Shown piece by piece: positions 1 through 5,720 of a stretch of DNA of 5,734 nt. Position 1 is the stretch's first letter. Each line of letters begins with the position of its first letter. Source of the stretch: JBBAEA01 sp041656175. GTDB taxonomy: Bacteria; Myxococcota_A; Bradymonadia; UBA4248. The stretch lies in assembly GCA_041656175.1 (NCBI GenBank), contig JBBAEA010000180.1, positions 1 through 5,734 on the forward strand, given 5' to 3'. A program made the translations under genes and the position numbers. Under the pieces are notes generated by a model. That model worked only from the letters and a program-made list of their open reading frames with translations, did no database searches and was not told where the DNA came from.

Positions 1-2
1 CT

Positions 3-93
3 CAATGAGACTAGATTTGCGCAATCGAATGCAAGCCTGCGTGAGTGCAGCGCAAATCGTAGTCGGAATTGTGGAACTGAGCCCTTAGAACCC
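3..93. repeat. 91-bp structured repeat, copy 1
   Basis: This stretch recurs in the same orientation at 5630-5720 with 89 of 91 bases identical; the differences are T30 versus C5657 and T72 versus A5699. It contains a strong dyad: GACTAGATTTGCGC (9-22) pairs with GCGCAAATCGTAGTC (50-64), giving 14 base pairs with G59 bulged. Inside it is a small hairpin, TGCA (30-33) with TGCG (38-41), closing an AGCC loop. The T/C difference at position 30 turns a T-G wobble into a C-G pair, so the fold is kept in both copies. The left boundary is uncertain because the window begins here. It may be a dispersed intergenic repeat or a structured RNA; the sequence does not say which, and orientation of any transcript is unknown. 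Confidence 0.85.
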
Positions 94-158
94 ATCCATT
101 GACTAATTTTCACATTAATCAGCGCTTGCCCAAAGAAAAGCGGCAGCTGCATATTTGA

Positions 159-170
159 CTACGGACGTAG
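159..170. other. Short dyad upstream of the first gene
   Basis: CTACG and CGTAG form a 5-bp inverted repeat separated by GA, 11 bp before the preferred ATG at 182. It could be a small hairpin in the leader or a protein-binding dyad. It would instead be coding if the TTG at 155 were the true start. It is short enough to be chance. Confidence 0.2.
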
Positions 171-181
171 CGAAGCGAACG

Positions 182-2077
182 ATGCACAAAGTTTACCGTA
201 CAAAGCCATTCTATCTCCTTGCAGTTATAATCTTGCTCTTTAGCATCATTATATTTGCCTGTAACACCAAAGACGGTACACGGTTTTTGGAACAAGAGGA
301 GCTTTACATATTCGAGGCTAGCTCTATGCGCTTAGTCGCGCATGGCGCAACACGGATAGAAGATGCGAGTCAAACAGCGTTTCGCTGCCCGAGCTCCTCT
401 GGTATGGGGCGAGACAGTGACGTTTCGGTTTTTTACGCACAGGCTCAAAGCCCAAGTCCACATTTTGAACTAACGGCGAATTTTGGTGTGCGCAGCGATA
501 TTGCGCCGACTTTAGGCGTAAGTTTATCGCAACTACCCATGGGTGTTTTAGATCTTTACGAGGTCTGTGACGCCGTAAGTTCCGAAAAATATCTAACCCA
601 TTGTCCGCCTAACTATAAGATAGTGGCTCAGTGTACGAAGAATTCTTTACAAAGCTGCGCGCTCATCCAAGAGGGGAGCCACGAGTTGAGGGTACGCGCT
701 AAGGTGCTCGCCGAGAAGGCCTGCTATACCGAGGAGAGCGATCGCAGTGAATACGACAGCTCGGCGATCGCTCTTAGCTACGCATGTGACGAGTTTGAGT
801 CCATGCCCGTGAACGCAGCTTACAGAGGGGAGGCACAAAGCAATAATTGCTGCAACAAAGAATATATGAATCGCTTAGAGTTTTGCTTAAAACCCTGTGG
901 CTGTCGCAAACTCGAAGTTGAATTGCATCCAAAAACCGACAGCATCAACGGCGGCGGTGAACTTGGAGCAAAACTTAAGCTTGCGGTGTTTAGCAACACC
1001 GAAGGACAGCAAGCGGCATACACTGCACTACTCCAAAGCGTTGCAAAGCATAAAGTCGATATGGCCATCAATCTTGGAAATCTCACAAAATCAGGGGGCG
1101 CCAAGGAATGGCGAAAGGCGAAAGAGAAGTTACAAGAAATCACTTGGGTAAAAGACGGCCAAAGCTGCGAAGATAAAGACGGAGAAGTTTGTTGCAGTAC
1201 CCAAAACTCTCGCAAATTTGGTTATTTATGTAACAGTTGGATAAAGACACTCCCATTCCTGAGCAGTTTAGGCGAGGCAGAAGTGGGCGAAGTGGGGATG
1301 GACGCATACTTTAAGCACTTTGGGAGTCCGAATGCGTCAACAATCATAGGAAAAGTGCAAATAGTTCTTCTCGATTCCGCGGAAGCTACGATAACAGAGC
1401 CACAAAAACAGTGGTTAAGAGGAGAAATATTAAGTTCGAAAGACGAAAGCTGCCTTATCCCCTCACCGCAGAGTAGCGCAAGAACGCAGTGGCCCATGCT
1501 CAAGGAGTGCACCGAAGCGGGGAAAAAGAGTTGTAGCGAATGCATCGCGACAGAGGCATACTGTATTACCCCCAATAAAGAGCGCTCAAACACTGGCTAT
1601 GGACCGCAAAATTGCGTTTGCGTACCCATTAGCGCAAAGTATTGTAAGCACAACCTGTACTGCTCGCGTGAAGACGGCGTCGAGGGCAACTGCCTATGCT
1701 CGCGCGACGGCGACTGCCCGGTTGGCTCCAGTTGTGACGATTCAGGTAAGTGTAGCCCACCGCTACGCTTAATCTTTACTTATACCCCGATCTTCGATAA
1801 TTTTGGCGCACGTGGCACAGCGTTTCGCTCGCGAGAACAAGCGGCTGAGCTCTTGTCGTTGTTCCAAAAAGCAGACGTTTCCGCAATTTTTGCAGGCAAA
1901 ATTTTGGACTACGCGCAGTTTGAAATGGCCAATATCCCTATGTATATCACTGGAGGCGGCGGCGCGCCACTGGAGACTTTATCCAAAAACAGTCGTCACT
2001 GGTTGCTTATTAGCATCGATAATGCGTGGACTGCACCAAAAAAAGGGGATGTACGCGTCGAAAAAATAAATTTTTAA
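182..2077 (+). CDS. Predicted lipoprotein with a degenerate, probably metal-free metallophosphoesterase fold
   Basis: This is a 631-residue protein from ATG 182; an in-frame TTG at 155 would add nine residues. ATG is preferred because it gives a clean signal peptide: basic start, hydrophobic core about 12-26, then IFAC with C27 as a plausible lipidated cysteine. The lipobox is imperfect (F at -2). Residues about 50-255 are an unrecognised region with several cysteines, including a CC pair and a CLKPCGC motif. Residues about 265-600 follow the calcineurin-like phosphoesterase layout: strand plus SNTEG (N272, E274), LGNLTKSG (N300), LGEAE (E365, A366), LLDS (D398) with QKQWL, TYTP (Y534), GKILDY (K573, L575) and GGGGAPL (591-597). 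In active family members these positions read DxH, GD, GNH, HxP and GHxH, so the visible metal ligands are gone. A segment at 424-524 with 14 cysteines, ending in an EGF-like CPVGSSCDDSGKC pattern, is inserted before TYTP. No clear Shine-Dalgarno precedes either start. A binding or structural role is inferred; the ligand is unknown. Confidence 0.8.
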   Translation: MHKVYRTKPFYLLAVIILLFSIIIFACNTKDGTRFLEQEELYIFEASSMRLVAHGATRIEDASQTAFRCPSSSGMGRDSDVSVFYAQAQSPSPHFELTANFGVRSDIAPTLGVSLSQLPMGVLDLYEVCDAVSSEKYLTHCPPNYKIVAQCTKNSLQSCALIQEGSHELRVRAKVLAEKACYTEESDRSEYDSSAIALSYACDEFESMPVNAAYRGEAQSNNCCNKEYMNRLEFCLKPCGCRKLEVELHPKTDSINGGGELGAKLKLAVFSNTEGQQAAYTALLQSVAKHKVDMAINLGNLTKSGGAKEWRKAKEKLQEITWVKDGQSCEDKDGEVCCSTQNSRKFGYLCNSWIKTLPFLSSLGEAEVGEVGMDAYFKHFGSPNASTIIGKVQIVLLDSAEATITEPQKQWLRGEILSSKDESCLIPSPQSSARTQWPMLKECTEAGKKSCSECIATEAYCITPNKERSNTGYGPQNCVCVPISAKYCKHNLYCSREDGVEGNCLCSRDGDCPVGSSCDDSGKCSPPLRLIFTYTPIFDNFGARGTAFRSREQAAELLSLFQKADVSAIFAGKILDYAQFEMANIPMYITGGGGAPLETLSKNSRHWLLISIDNAWTAPKKGDVRVEKINF

Positions 2078-2090
2078 CTTAAGCAACAAG

Positions 2091-2111
2091 AGCGCTTGCG
2101 CAACACGCGCT
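2091..2111. other. Weak dyad between the first and second genes
   Basis: AGCGC (2091-2095) and GCGCT (2107-2111) form a 5-bp inverted repeat around an 11-nt spacer that itself contains the palindrome TTGCGCAA. It starts 13 bp after the stop codon at 2077. There is no T-run after it, so an intrinsic terminator is not supported. It may be chance or a weak attenuating structure. The rest of this 89-bp gap shows no convincing -35/-10 pair. Confidence 0.2.
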
Positions 2112-2144
2112 AGAATGAATCCCATATTATAAACGAAGGCTACC

Positions 2145-2152
2145 GGAAGGGG
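2145..2152 (+). promoter_or_regulatory. Candidate ribosome binding site for the AI-2E family gene
   Basis: The purine run GGAAGGGG lies 14 nt before ATG 2167. It resembles a Shine-Dalgarno sequence, but the spacing is longer than usual. It is the only purine-rich SD-like element found in front of any of the four genes. Confidence 0.4.
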
Positions 2153-2166
2153 TTGCAAAATATTCA

Positions 2167-3606
2167 ATGTTCTTTGCAAATTTCATTAAAAAAAACGCAT
2201 TTATCCTATTGATTGCGTTTATTATCCTCATTTTAGTCATACTCTTTCACCAAGTGATGGCGCCCTTCATTATCGCGCTCATCCTCGTCTACCTGATGGA
2301 ACCTTTCGTACGATGGATGTCTGGCAAAAAAATCCGCAAGCGCATCATCCCTCGCTGGCTCAGCGTCATATCTGTCTACATTGCATTTTTCTCTGCTAGC
2401 GTCGGCTTTTCCTTTCTTTTTATCCCCTCGCTAGCCGCCGAAATTGGGCAAGCCACCACAGCCCTACCCGAATATTTTTCGAGCATCAAAACAGAGAAGC
2501 TTCCCCAATGGAGCGCAAAATTCGACAATATTATCTTCAAACTACGCGGCGACGGTCACGAACAAATCCGCCAATCCATTCAAGATACCCAAGAAAAACT
2601 CCACGACGCCCTTCAAGAAGCCATCGACAGCCAAAGCCAAAATACCATCGCATCAGTTGATCTCAGCGGCGCAATGCCCATACTCCTGATCGGGCAAGAT
2701 CGCGATGAAAGTCTCCAAACACTCGCCCATGCCCAAGACGCATCCCATGCTATTTTTCGCTTAAAACAAACAGCCAAAGACGAATTCCTCCTCCTTGCAG
2801 GTCCCAACGAAATCATCATCGAAACCGACGCCAAGGGCACATATACCCTCAAAATCCGCGATCCTGCTAAGCTTGAGAAGCCCCCCTCAGACTTTAGCCT
2901 TGAAGAGGAGCTCAATCGCATTATTGTCGATTTTCTCGAATCTGGCACAAAATATGCGGGTTCCGCTCTCAGCATCCTTCAATATCTTGTCGAATTTATC
3001 GTCAGCACCTTCATCCAACTCATACTCGTTTTCATGCTCGCCGCGTTTATCTCCATTGATTTACCGGGAATTATGGGCAAACTTCGTAGTTTATTCGCCG
3101 ACGCTGATGGCAACGCCACAAAATACGACGAACTGCTCTCCAAATTCAACCGCGGCCTTTCAGGCGTTATCCATGGCCAGCTGCTCATCTGCTTCATCAA
3201 CGGCACTCTTACCACCATCGGGCTTTGGATTTTCGGCGTCGATTTCGCCTTGCTACTCGGCATTATCGCTGGCGTTCTCAGTATTATTCCCGTTTTCGGC
3301 ACTATCATTAGCACTATTCCGTGCGTACTTTTGGGGCTTATGCAAGGGCTCTCTATCGCCATCGCCGTTTTGGTCTGGATCCTTATCGTCCACTTTATTG
3401 ATGCCAATTTCCTTACCCCAAAAATCGTTGGATCCACCTCCCAACTCCACCCCGTTATCATTATTTTTGCCATCCTTGCAGGGCAAACTTTCGGTATCCT
3501 CGGGCTTATCCTTGCAGTTCCCTTCACTTCTATTCTCCAAACTATTATCCTTTTCCTTCGAGATCAAATCAGAAAAATGGAACAAAATACAGAATCAACA
3601 TCTTAA
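2167..3606 (+). CDS. AI-2E family (PerM/UPF0118) transporter-like membrane protein with an enlarged soluble insert
   Basis: This 479-residue polytopic inner-membrane protein shows the family's usual order. It has an N-terminal hydrophobic pair (about 10-46 and 66-90) with the typical HQVMAPFIIALILVYLMEP start. A soluble region covers about 100-265. Then come a long hydrophobic segment (270-298), the conserved RGLSGVIHGQLL stretch (329-340), LLLGIIAGVLSIIPVFGT (362-379), DANFLTPKIVGSTSQLHP (412-429), and a C-terminal GILGLILAVPF (443-453). Family members include autoinducer-2 exporters and Na+/H+ antiporters, so the substrate cannot be assigned. Typical members are near 350 residues. Here the soluble part is about 100 residues longer: a helical stretch (131-158) is followed by a beta-rich segment (168-232) with alternating hydrophobic residues. 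The charged C-terminal tail (465-479) is short. ATG 2167 is chosen because it starts directly at the first membrane segment and is preceded by GGAAGGGG at 2145-2152. The coding strand is strongly pyrimidine-rich. Confidence 0.9.
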   Translation: MFFANFIKKNAFILLIAFIILILVILFHQVMAPFIIALILVYLMEPFVRWMSGKKIRKRIIPRWLSVISVYIAFFSASVGFSFLFIPSLAAEIGQATTALPEYFSSIKTEKLPQWSAKFDNIIFKLRGDGHEQIRQSIQDTQEKLHDALQEAIDSQSQNTIASVDLSGAMPILLIGQDRDESLQTLAHAQDASHAIFRLKQTAKDEFLLLAGPNEIIIETDAKGTYTLKIRDPAKLEKPPSDFSLEEELNRIIVDFLESGTKYAGSALSILQYLVEFIVSTFIQLILVFMLAAFISIDLPGIMGKLRSLFADADGNATKYDELLSKFNRGLSGVIHGQLLICFINGTLTTIGLWIFGVDFALLLGIIAGVLSIIPVFGTIISTIPCVLLGLMQGLSIAIAVLVWILIVHFIDANFLTPKIVGSTSQLHPVIIIFAILAGQTFGILGLILAVPFTSILQTIILFLRDQIRKMEQNTESTS

Positions 3607-3621
3607 CTCATAATTTATTTT

Positions 3622-3637
3622 GAAGGGGAACGCCCCC
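3622..3637. other. GGGG-AACG-CCCC mini-hairpin after the AI-2E family gene
   Basis: GGGG (3625-3628) and CCCC (3633-3636) can close an AACG tetraloop, starting 18 bp after the stop codon at 3606. It is not followed by a T-run. It may help to end or stabilise the upstream transcript, but four base pairs are weak support. It abuts the long palindrome. Confidence 0.25.
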
Positions 3638-3760
3638 TACGCGCGGGCTTCCTCGCCAAATGCGACAACGAACGCAAAATATTGTGCGATGTATCGGCTA
3701 TTCGCCAATCCATCGCACAATATGCGTTCGTAGCGCCTTTTGCTCGGCGATCCCGCGCTA
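3638..3760. repeat. Long imperfect palindrome (MITE-like or structured intergenic element)
   Basis: This element fills most of the 212-bp gap between the second and third genes. The ends are TA(C)GCGCGGG (3638-3647) and CCCGCGCTA (3752-3760). Moving inward, TCGCC (3653-3657) pairs with GGCGA (3746-3750), AAA (3658-3660) with TTT (3738-3740), and GCG (3662-3664) with CGC (3734-3736). Then 3669-3691 pairs with 3711-3730 over 20 bp, with three A residues bulged on the left arm. The 19-nt apex (3692-3710) has a minor GGC/GCC pairing. CCCCC lies immediately outside both ends (3633-3637 and 3761-3765), as a 5-bp target-site duplication would. It has no T-run, so it is not an ordinary terminator. 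An intergenic MITE-like element or a structured RNA is inferred. Confidence 0.75.
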
Positions 3761-3818
3761 CCCCCGAGTGAATGGCCAAAATTAAAATATATCCCCTAAA
3801 ACAAAGTTTTTTTAAACC

Positions 3819-4955
3819 ATGACCCCCGAAACCAGAGCACGACACAGCGAAATTAAAACTAGCCTGGGGCTTTCAAGCAGCGTATCTAAGAGCCAAGAAA
3901 CAACTGCGCAAAAGCGCAAATCACTTTGGCCCTTATTTTTAGCCCTCATCATTCTTATTAGCTTGGTTTTTGTCATCTACTACGCAACTCGTCTTATCAG
4001 TGAGCGAGAATCTGAATTTGCCGCCCAAAAGCGCGAACGCGAAGTGGCTGAGGAGTTGGCAAGGCGAAGCGCCGTTCAATACGCGCAAGTTGCCTTTCTG
4101 GACTCCTTCCCCCCGCTAGTAAACATTAGCGATGAATCTGGCCCCTTATACGCCAAAAACTCCGACGGAAGCTTTACCCCCCTACGAGCGCGCTCTTCGA
4201 CTTGGATTAACTATATACCCGTGAGCGAAAGCACGGAGTTACACTACTATTTTACTGCCGAAGGTTTTAAAAGGTTAAAAAAAACAATAGCTTACGCCGA
4301 TTGGTACCCTAATCGCGACCCCGAAATAACGCTACAAAAGACTTACCGAAAAGTGGTACTTGAGCCCATAAAAACCCCAGTTCTGCCTTACTGCGAGGCG
4401 CTAAAAGAGCACGAGCACTTCAAGAATGCTTGCGATTTCCTTGTTTTTGACGAAATCGTTTGGAGGGAGGGCTACAACGAAAAAATGAGCGTACTAGCCG
4501 ATTCCGACGAGAACGAAAAGACAGCGAAGAGCAAAACGGCGAGTCAATATACGGCGGAGTTCCCGCGCCAATTAACAGGTAGCATCGAAATTCGCAGCGA
4601 CCACGCCGACACGAAGGTCTTTTTTATGGGTGAACCGCTTATGATTGTACGAGAAAGCGGAGCGATGGTACAGGCTAGAGTCAATCCAGATGAACCCTTC
4701 ATTTTTTCGACCTACGGGCAAGAGCGTCCTATCTCCATTACGCAAGCGCTAAGCATACGCTTAGAAGCGCCAGGACAGCCTCCCTTTGTAACCGAAATAC
4801 AAGCCCATGAATGGCATTGCGAGCCCAAAGACATGGAGTCGTTTTTAGCCATCGAGCCGCCGCCTTACGTCTTGGACGGGAGTGATGCGCTGCTACTACA
4901 CTACGCTTGTGACTATAACTTAGTTATCGATGTACAGTTTAAGCGTTTTCAATAG
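3819..4955 (+). CDS. Single-pass membrane protein with a PEGA-like extracytoplasmic region; function unknown
   Basis: This 378-residue protein has a polar, Ser/Thr/Lys-rich N-terminus (1-35), one membrane helix (about 37-55), and a charged heptad-like stretch (60-83) that probably forms a short coiled coil. The remainder is about 290 residues of beta-rich sequence. The charge pattern (KRK before the helix) suggests a cytoplasmic N-terminus and a periplasmic C-terminal part. Residues 253-273, with GSIEIRSDHADTKVFFMGEPL, resemble the opening of a PEGA repeat (G-x-hydrophobic-x-V-x-S, then V-x-hydrophobic-x-G). Residues about 99-150 (VNISDESGPLY to FTAEGFK) may be a second, more divergent copy. 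All four cysteines (C192, C205, C334, C364) lie in the extracytoplasmic part and could form two disulfides. The start at ATG 3819 has an A/T-rich leader but no Shine-Dalgarno. The next gene begins 14 bp after this stop. I do not recognise the family. Confidence 0.8.
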   Translation: MTPETRARHSEIKTSLGLSSSVSKSQETTAQKRKSLWPLFLALIILISLVFVIYYATRLISERESEFAAQKREREVAEELARRSAVQYAQVAFLDSFPPLVNISDESGPLYAKNSDGSFTPLRARSSTWINYIPVSESTELHYYFTAEGFKRLKKTIAYADWYPNRDPEITLQKTYRKVVLEPIKTPVLPYCEALKEHEHFKNACDFLVFDEIVWREGYNEKMSVLADSDENEKTAKSKTASQYTAEFPRQLTGSIEIRSDHADTKVFFMGEPLMIVRESGAMVQARVNPDEPFIFSTYGQERPISITQALSIRLEAPGQPPFVTEIQAHEWHCEPKDMESFLAIEPPPYVLDGSDALLLHYACDYNLVIDVQFKRFQ

Positions 4956-4969
4956 TATTTTTTATTATC

Positions 4970-5539
4970 ATGCGAAACGACGTTATTATACAAAATCTCA
5001 TGAATGCCAAGGAAATACTCGATAAATACTGCCCCAATGCACTGTGCCGCGAAGTACTAGAGCGCCATGGTCATGCGATCTATGCCATGATCGAAGAGAT
5101 ATGCGATAAGCACGATCTTAAGCCCGATTTTTCGTTTTTGCAACGCGCTTCACTACTACACGACATCGGCTGTGTACGAGTGAGATCGCCAAGGATGGGT
5201 TGCTACGGCTCCCTACCCTACATTTCTCATGGCGTGGAGGGCGCCAAGATCATGCGAGAACTCGGTGATGAGGCTTGCGCACGAGTTTGCGAATGCCACA
5301 TTGGCGCAGGGCTATCGCGCGAAGACATCGAAAGCGAAAACATAGCTCTACCTCCCGAAGATTATTTGCCGCAAAGCCTCGAAGAACAACTTATATGCTA
5401 CGCCGATAATTTTTACTCGAAAAATCCACTACAACTCGAAGTTCGTGCCCAATGGCAAGAGATTGAAGAAGAGGCCAGGGCTTGGGGCCCACGCGCACAA
5501 TCGCGCCTGCAAGCTCTACACGAAAAATTTAGGCTTTAA
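4970..5539 (+). CDS. HD-domain (HDIG-type) phosphohydrolase-like protein
   Basis: This 189-residue soluble cytoplasmic protein spans a complete HD domain. The expected metal ligands are all visible: H33 (in ERHGHAI), H64-D65 in LLHDIG, H87 in PYISHG, H110 in CECHIGAG and D146 in CYADNFYSK. The flanking signatures RMGCYGSLPYISHG (75-88), HIGAGLSREDI (110-120) and LPQSLEEQLICYAD (133-146) match a widespread family of small bacterial HD proteins, related to the HDIG group, that are usually annotated only as HD-domain proteins. HD enzymes of this kind hydrolyse phosphate esters, often nucleotides, using a bound metal; the substrate here is unknown. It is not an HD-GYP protein, since no GYP motif follows. 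Length is normal for the family. ATG 4970 follows the preceding stop by 14 bp (TATTTTTTATTATC) and has no Shine-Dalgarno, so translation may be coupled to the upstream gene. Confidence 0.92.
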   Translation: MRNDVIIQNLMNAKEILDKYCPNALCREVLERHGHAIYAMIEEICDKHDLKPDFSFLQRASLLHDIGCVRVRSPRMGCYGSLPYISHGVEGAKIMRELGDEACARVCECHIGAGLSREDIESENIALPPEDYLPQSLEEQLICYADNFYSKNPLQLEVRAQWQEIEEEARAWGPRAQSRLQALHEKFRL

Positions 5540-5547
5540 GGAAGCCT
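5531..5547. other. Hairpin overlapping the stop codon of the HD gene
   Basis: AGGCTT (5531-5536) and AAGCCT (5542-5547) form a perfect 6-bp stem around TAAGG, so the stop codon sits in the loop. No T-run follows. It is the first of several hairpins in the 3' region and may contribute to transcript ending or stability. Confidence 0.4.
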
Positions 5548-5558
5548 CTAATCTATTG

Positions 5559-5575
5559 GTGGGGCGCTGCCCCAC
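5559..5575. terminator. GC-rich hairpin downstream of the HD gene, possible transcription terminator
   Basis: GTGGGGC (5559-5565) and GCCCCAC (5569-5575) form a perfect 7-bp stem with a 3-nt GCT loop, 19 bp after the stop codon. A second small hairpin, CCCC-GCTAT-GGGG (5577-5589), follows directly. There is no U-tract, so if this ends transcription it does not follow the classical intrinsic design. It could instead be part of a dispersed GC-rich intergenic repeat. Confidence 0.4.
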
Positions 5576-5598
5576 GCCCCGCTATGGGGTCGAAACGA

Positions 5599-5617
5599 GT
5601 AAAACTAAGTGTTTTAC
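5599..5617. other. A/T-rich hairpin between the HD gene and repeat copy 2
   Basis: GTAAAAC (5599-5605) and GTTTTAC (5611-5617) form a perfect 7-bp stem around TAAGT. The run of T in the right arm gives some resemblance to a weak terminator when read with the GC-rich hairpins just upstream. It ends 12 bp before repeat copy 2. Confidence 0.4.
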
Positions 5618-5629
5618 GAGTTGATGGCA

Positions 5630-5720
5630 CAATGAGACTAGATTTGCGCAATCGAACGCAAGCCTGCGTGAGTGCAGCGCAAATCGTAGTCGGAATTGAG
5701 GAACTGAGCCCTTAGAACCC
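5630..5720. repeat. 91-bp structured repeat, copy 2
   Basis: This is a direct copy of 3-93, at a constant offset of 5627 bp, with 89 of 91 bases identical. The 14-bp bulged stem (5636-5649 with 5677-5691) is unchanged. The inner hairpin is CGCA (5657-5660) with TGCG (5665-5668), perfect Watson-Crick pairing where copy 1 has one wobble. The second difference (A5699) lies outside the stem. Similarity stops sharply after ACCC at 5720, where the two copies continue differently. Both copies lie in non-coding DNA, so the four-gene block is bracketed by directly repeated elements. Confidence 0.85.

Noticed and set aside
3..93. The flanking repeat as an integron attC site
   Set aside because: It has a bulged hairpin of similar size, but lacks the RYYYAAC and GTTRRRY core boxes at its ends, the copies are 5.6 kb apart, and no integrase is seen.
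99..104. TTGACT as a -35 promoter element before the first gene
   Set aside because: No acceptable -10 hexamer lies 16-18 bp downstream, where the sequence is AGCGCTTGCC, so a promoter cannot be supported.
155..181. TTG at 155 as the start of the first gene
   Set aside because: It would put nine extra residues before the basic n-region of the signal peptide. ATG at 182 gives a standard lipoprotein-like signal, and neither start has an SD to decide otherwise.
738..770. Two GCGATCGC octamers within 33 bp, resembling the cyanobacterial HIP1 palindrome
   Set aside because: I noticed only this local pair and both lie within coding sequence (Asp-Arg and Ala-Ile-Ala codons). Nothing else in the window suggests a cyanobacterium.
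2979..3527. A 182-codon open frame on the minus strand inside the AI-2E family gene, with further minus-strand frames nearby
   Set aside because: The opposite strand encodes an unmistakable membrane protein with conserved motifs. The pyrimidine-rich coding strand depletes stops in antisense, which explains the long shadow frames.
3615..3845. A 76-codon open frame on the minus strand across the gap between the second and third genes
   Set aside because: It lies almost entirely on the long palindrome, has low-complexity basic sequence (Arg/Lys/Ala/Ser), overlaps the start of the real gene at 3819 and shows no family resemblance. The frame is best explained as a by-product of the repeat.
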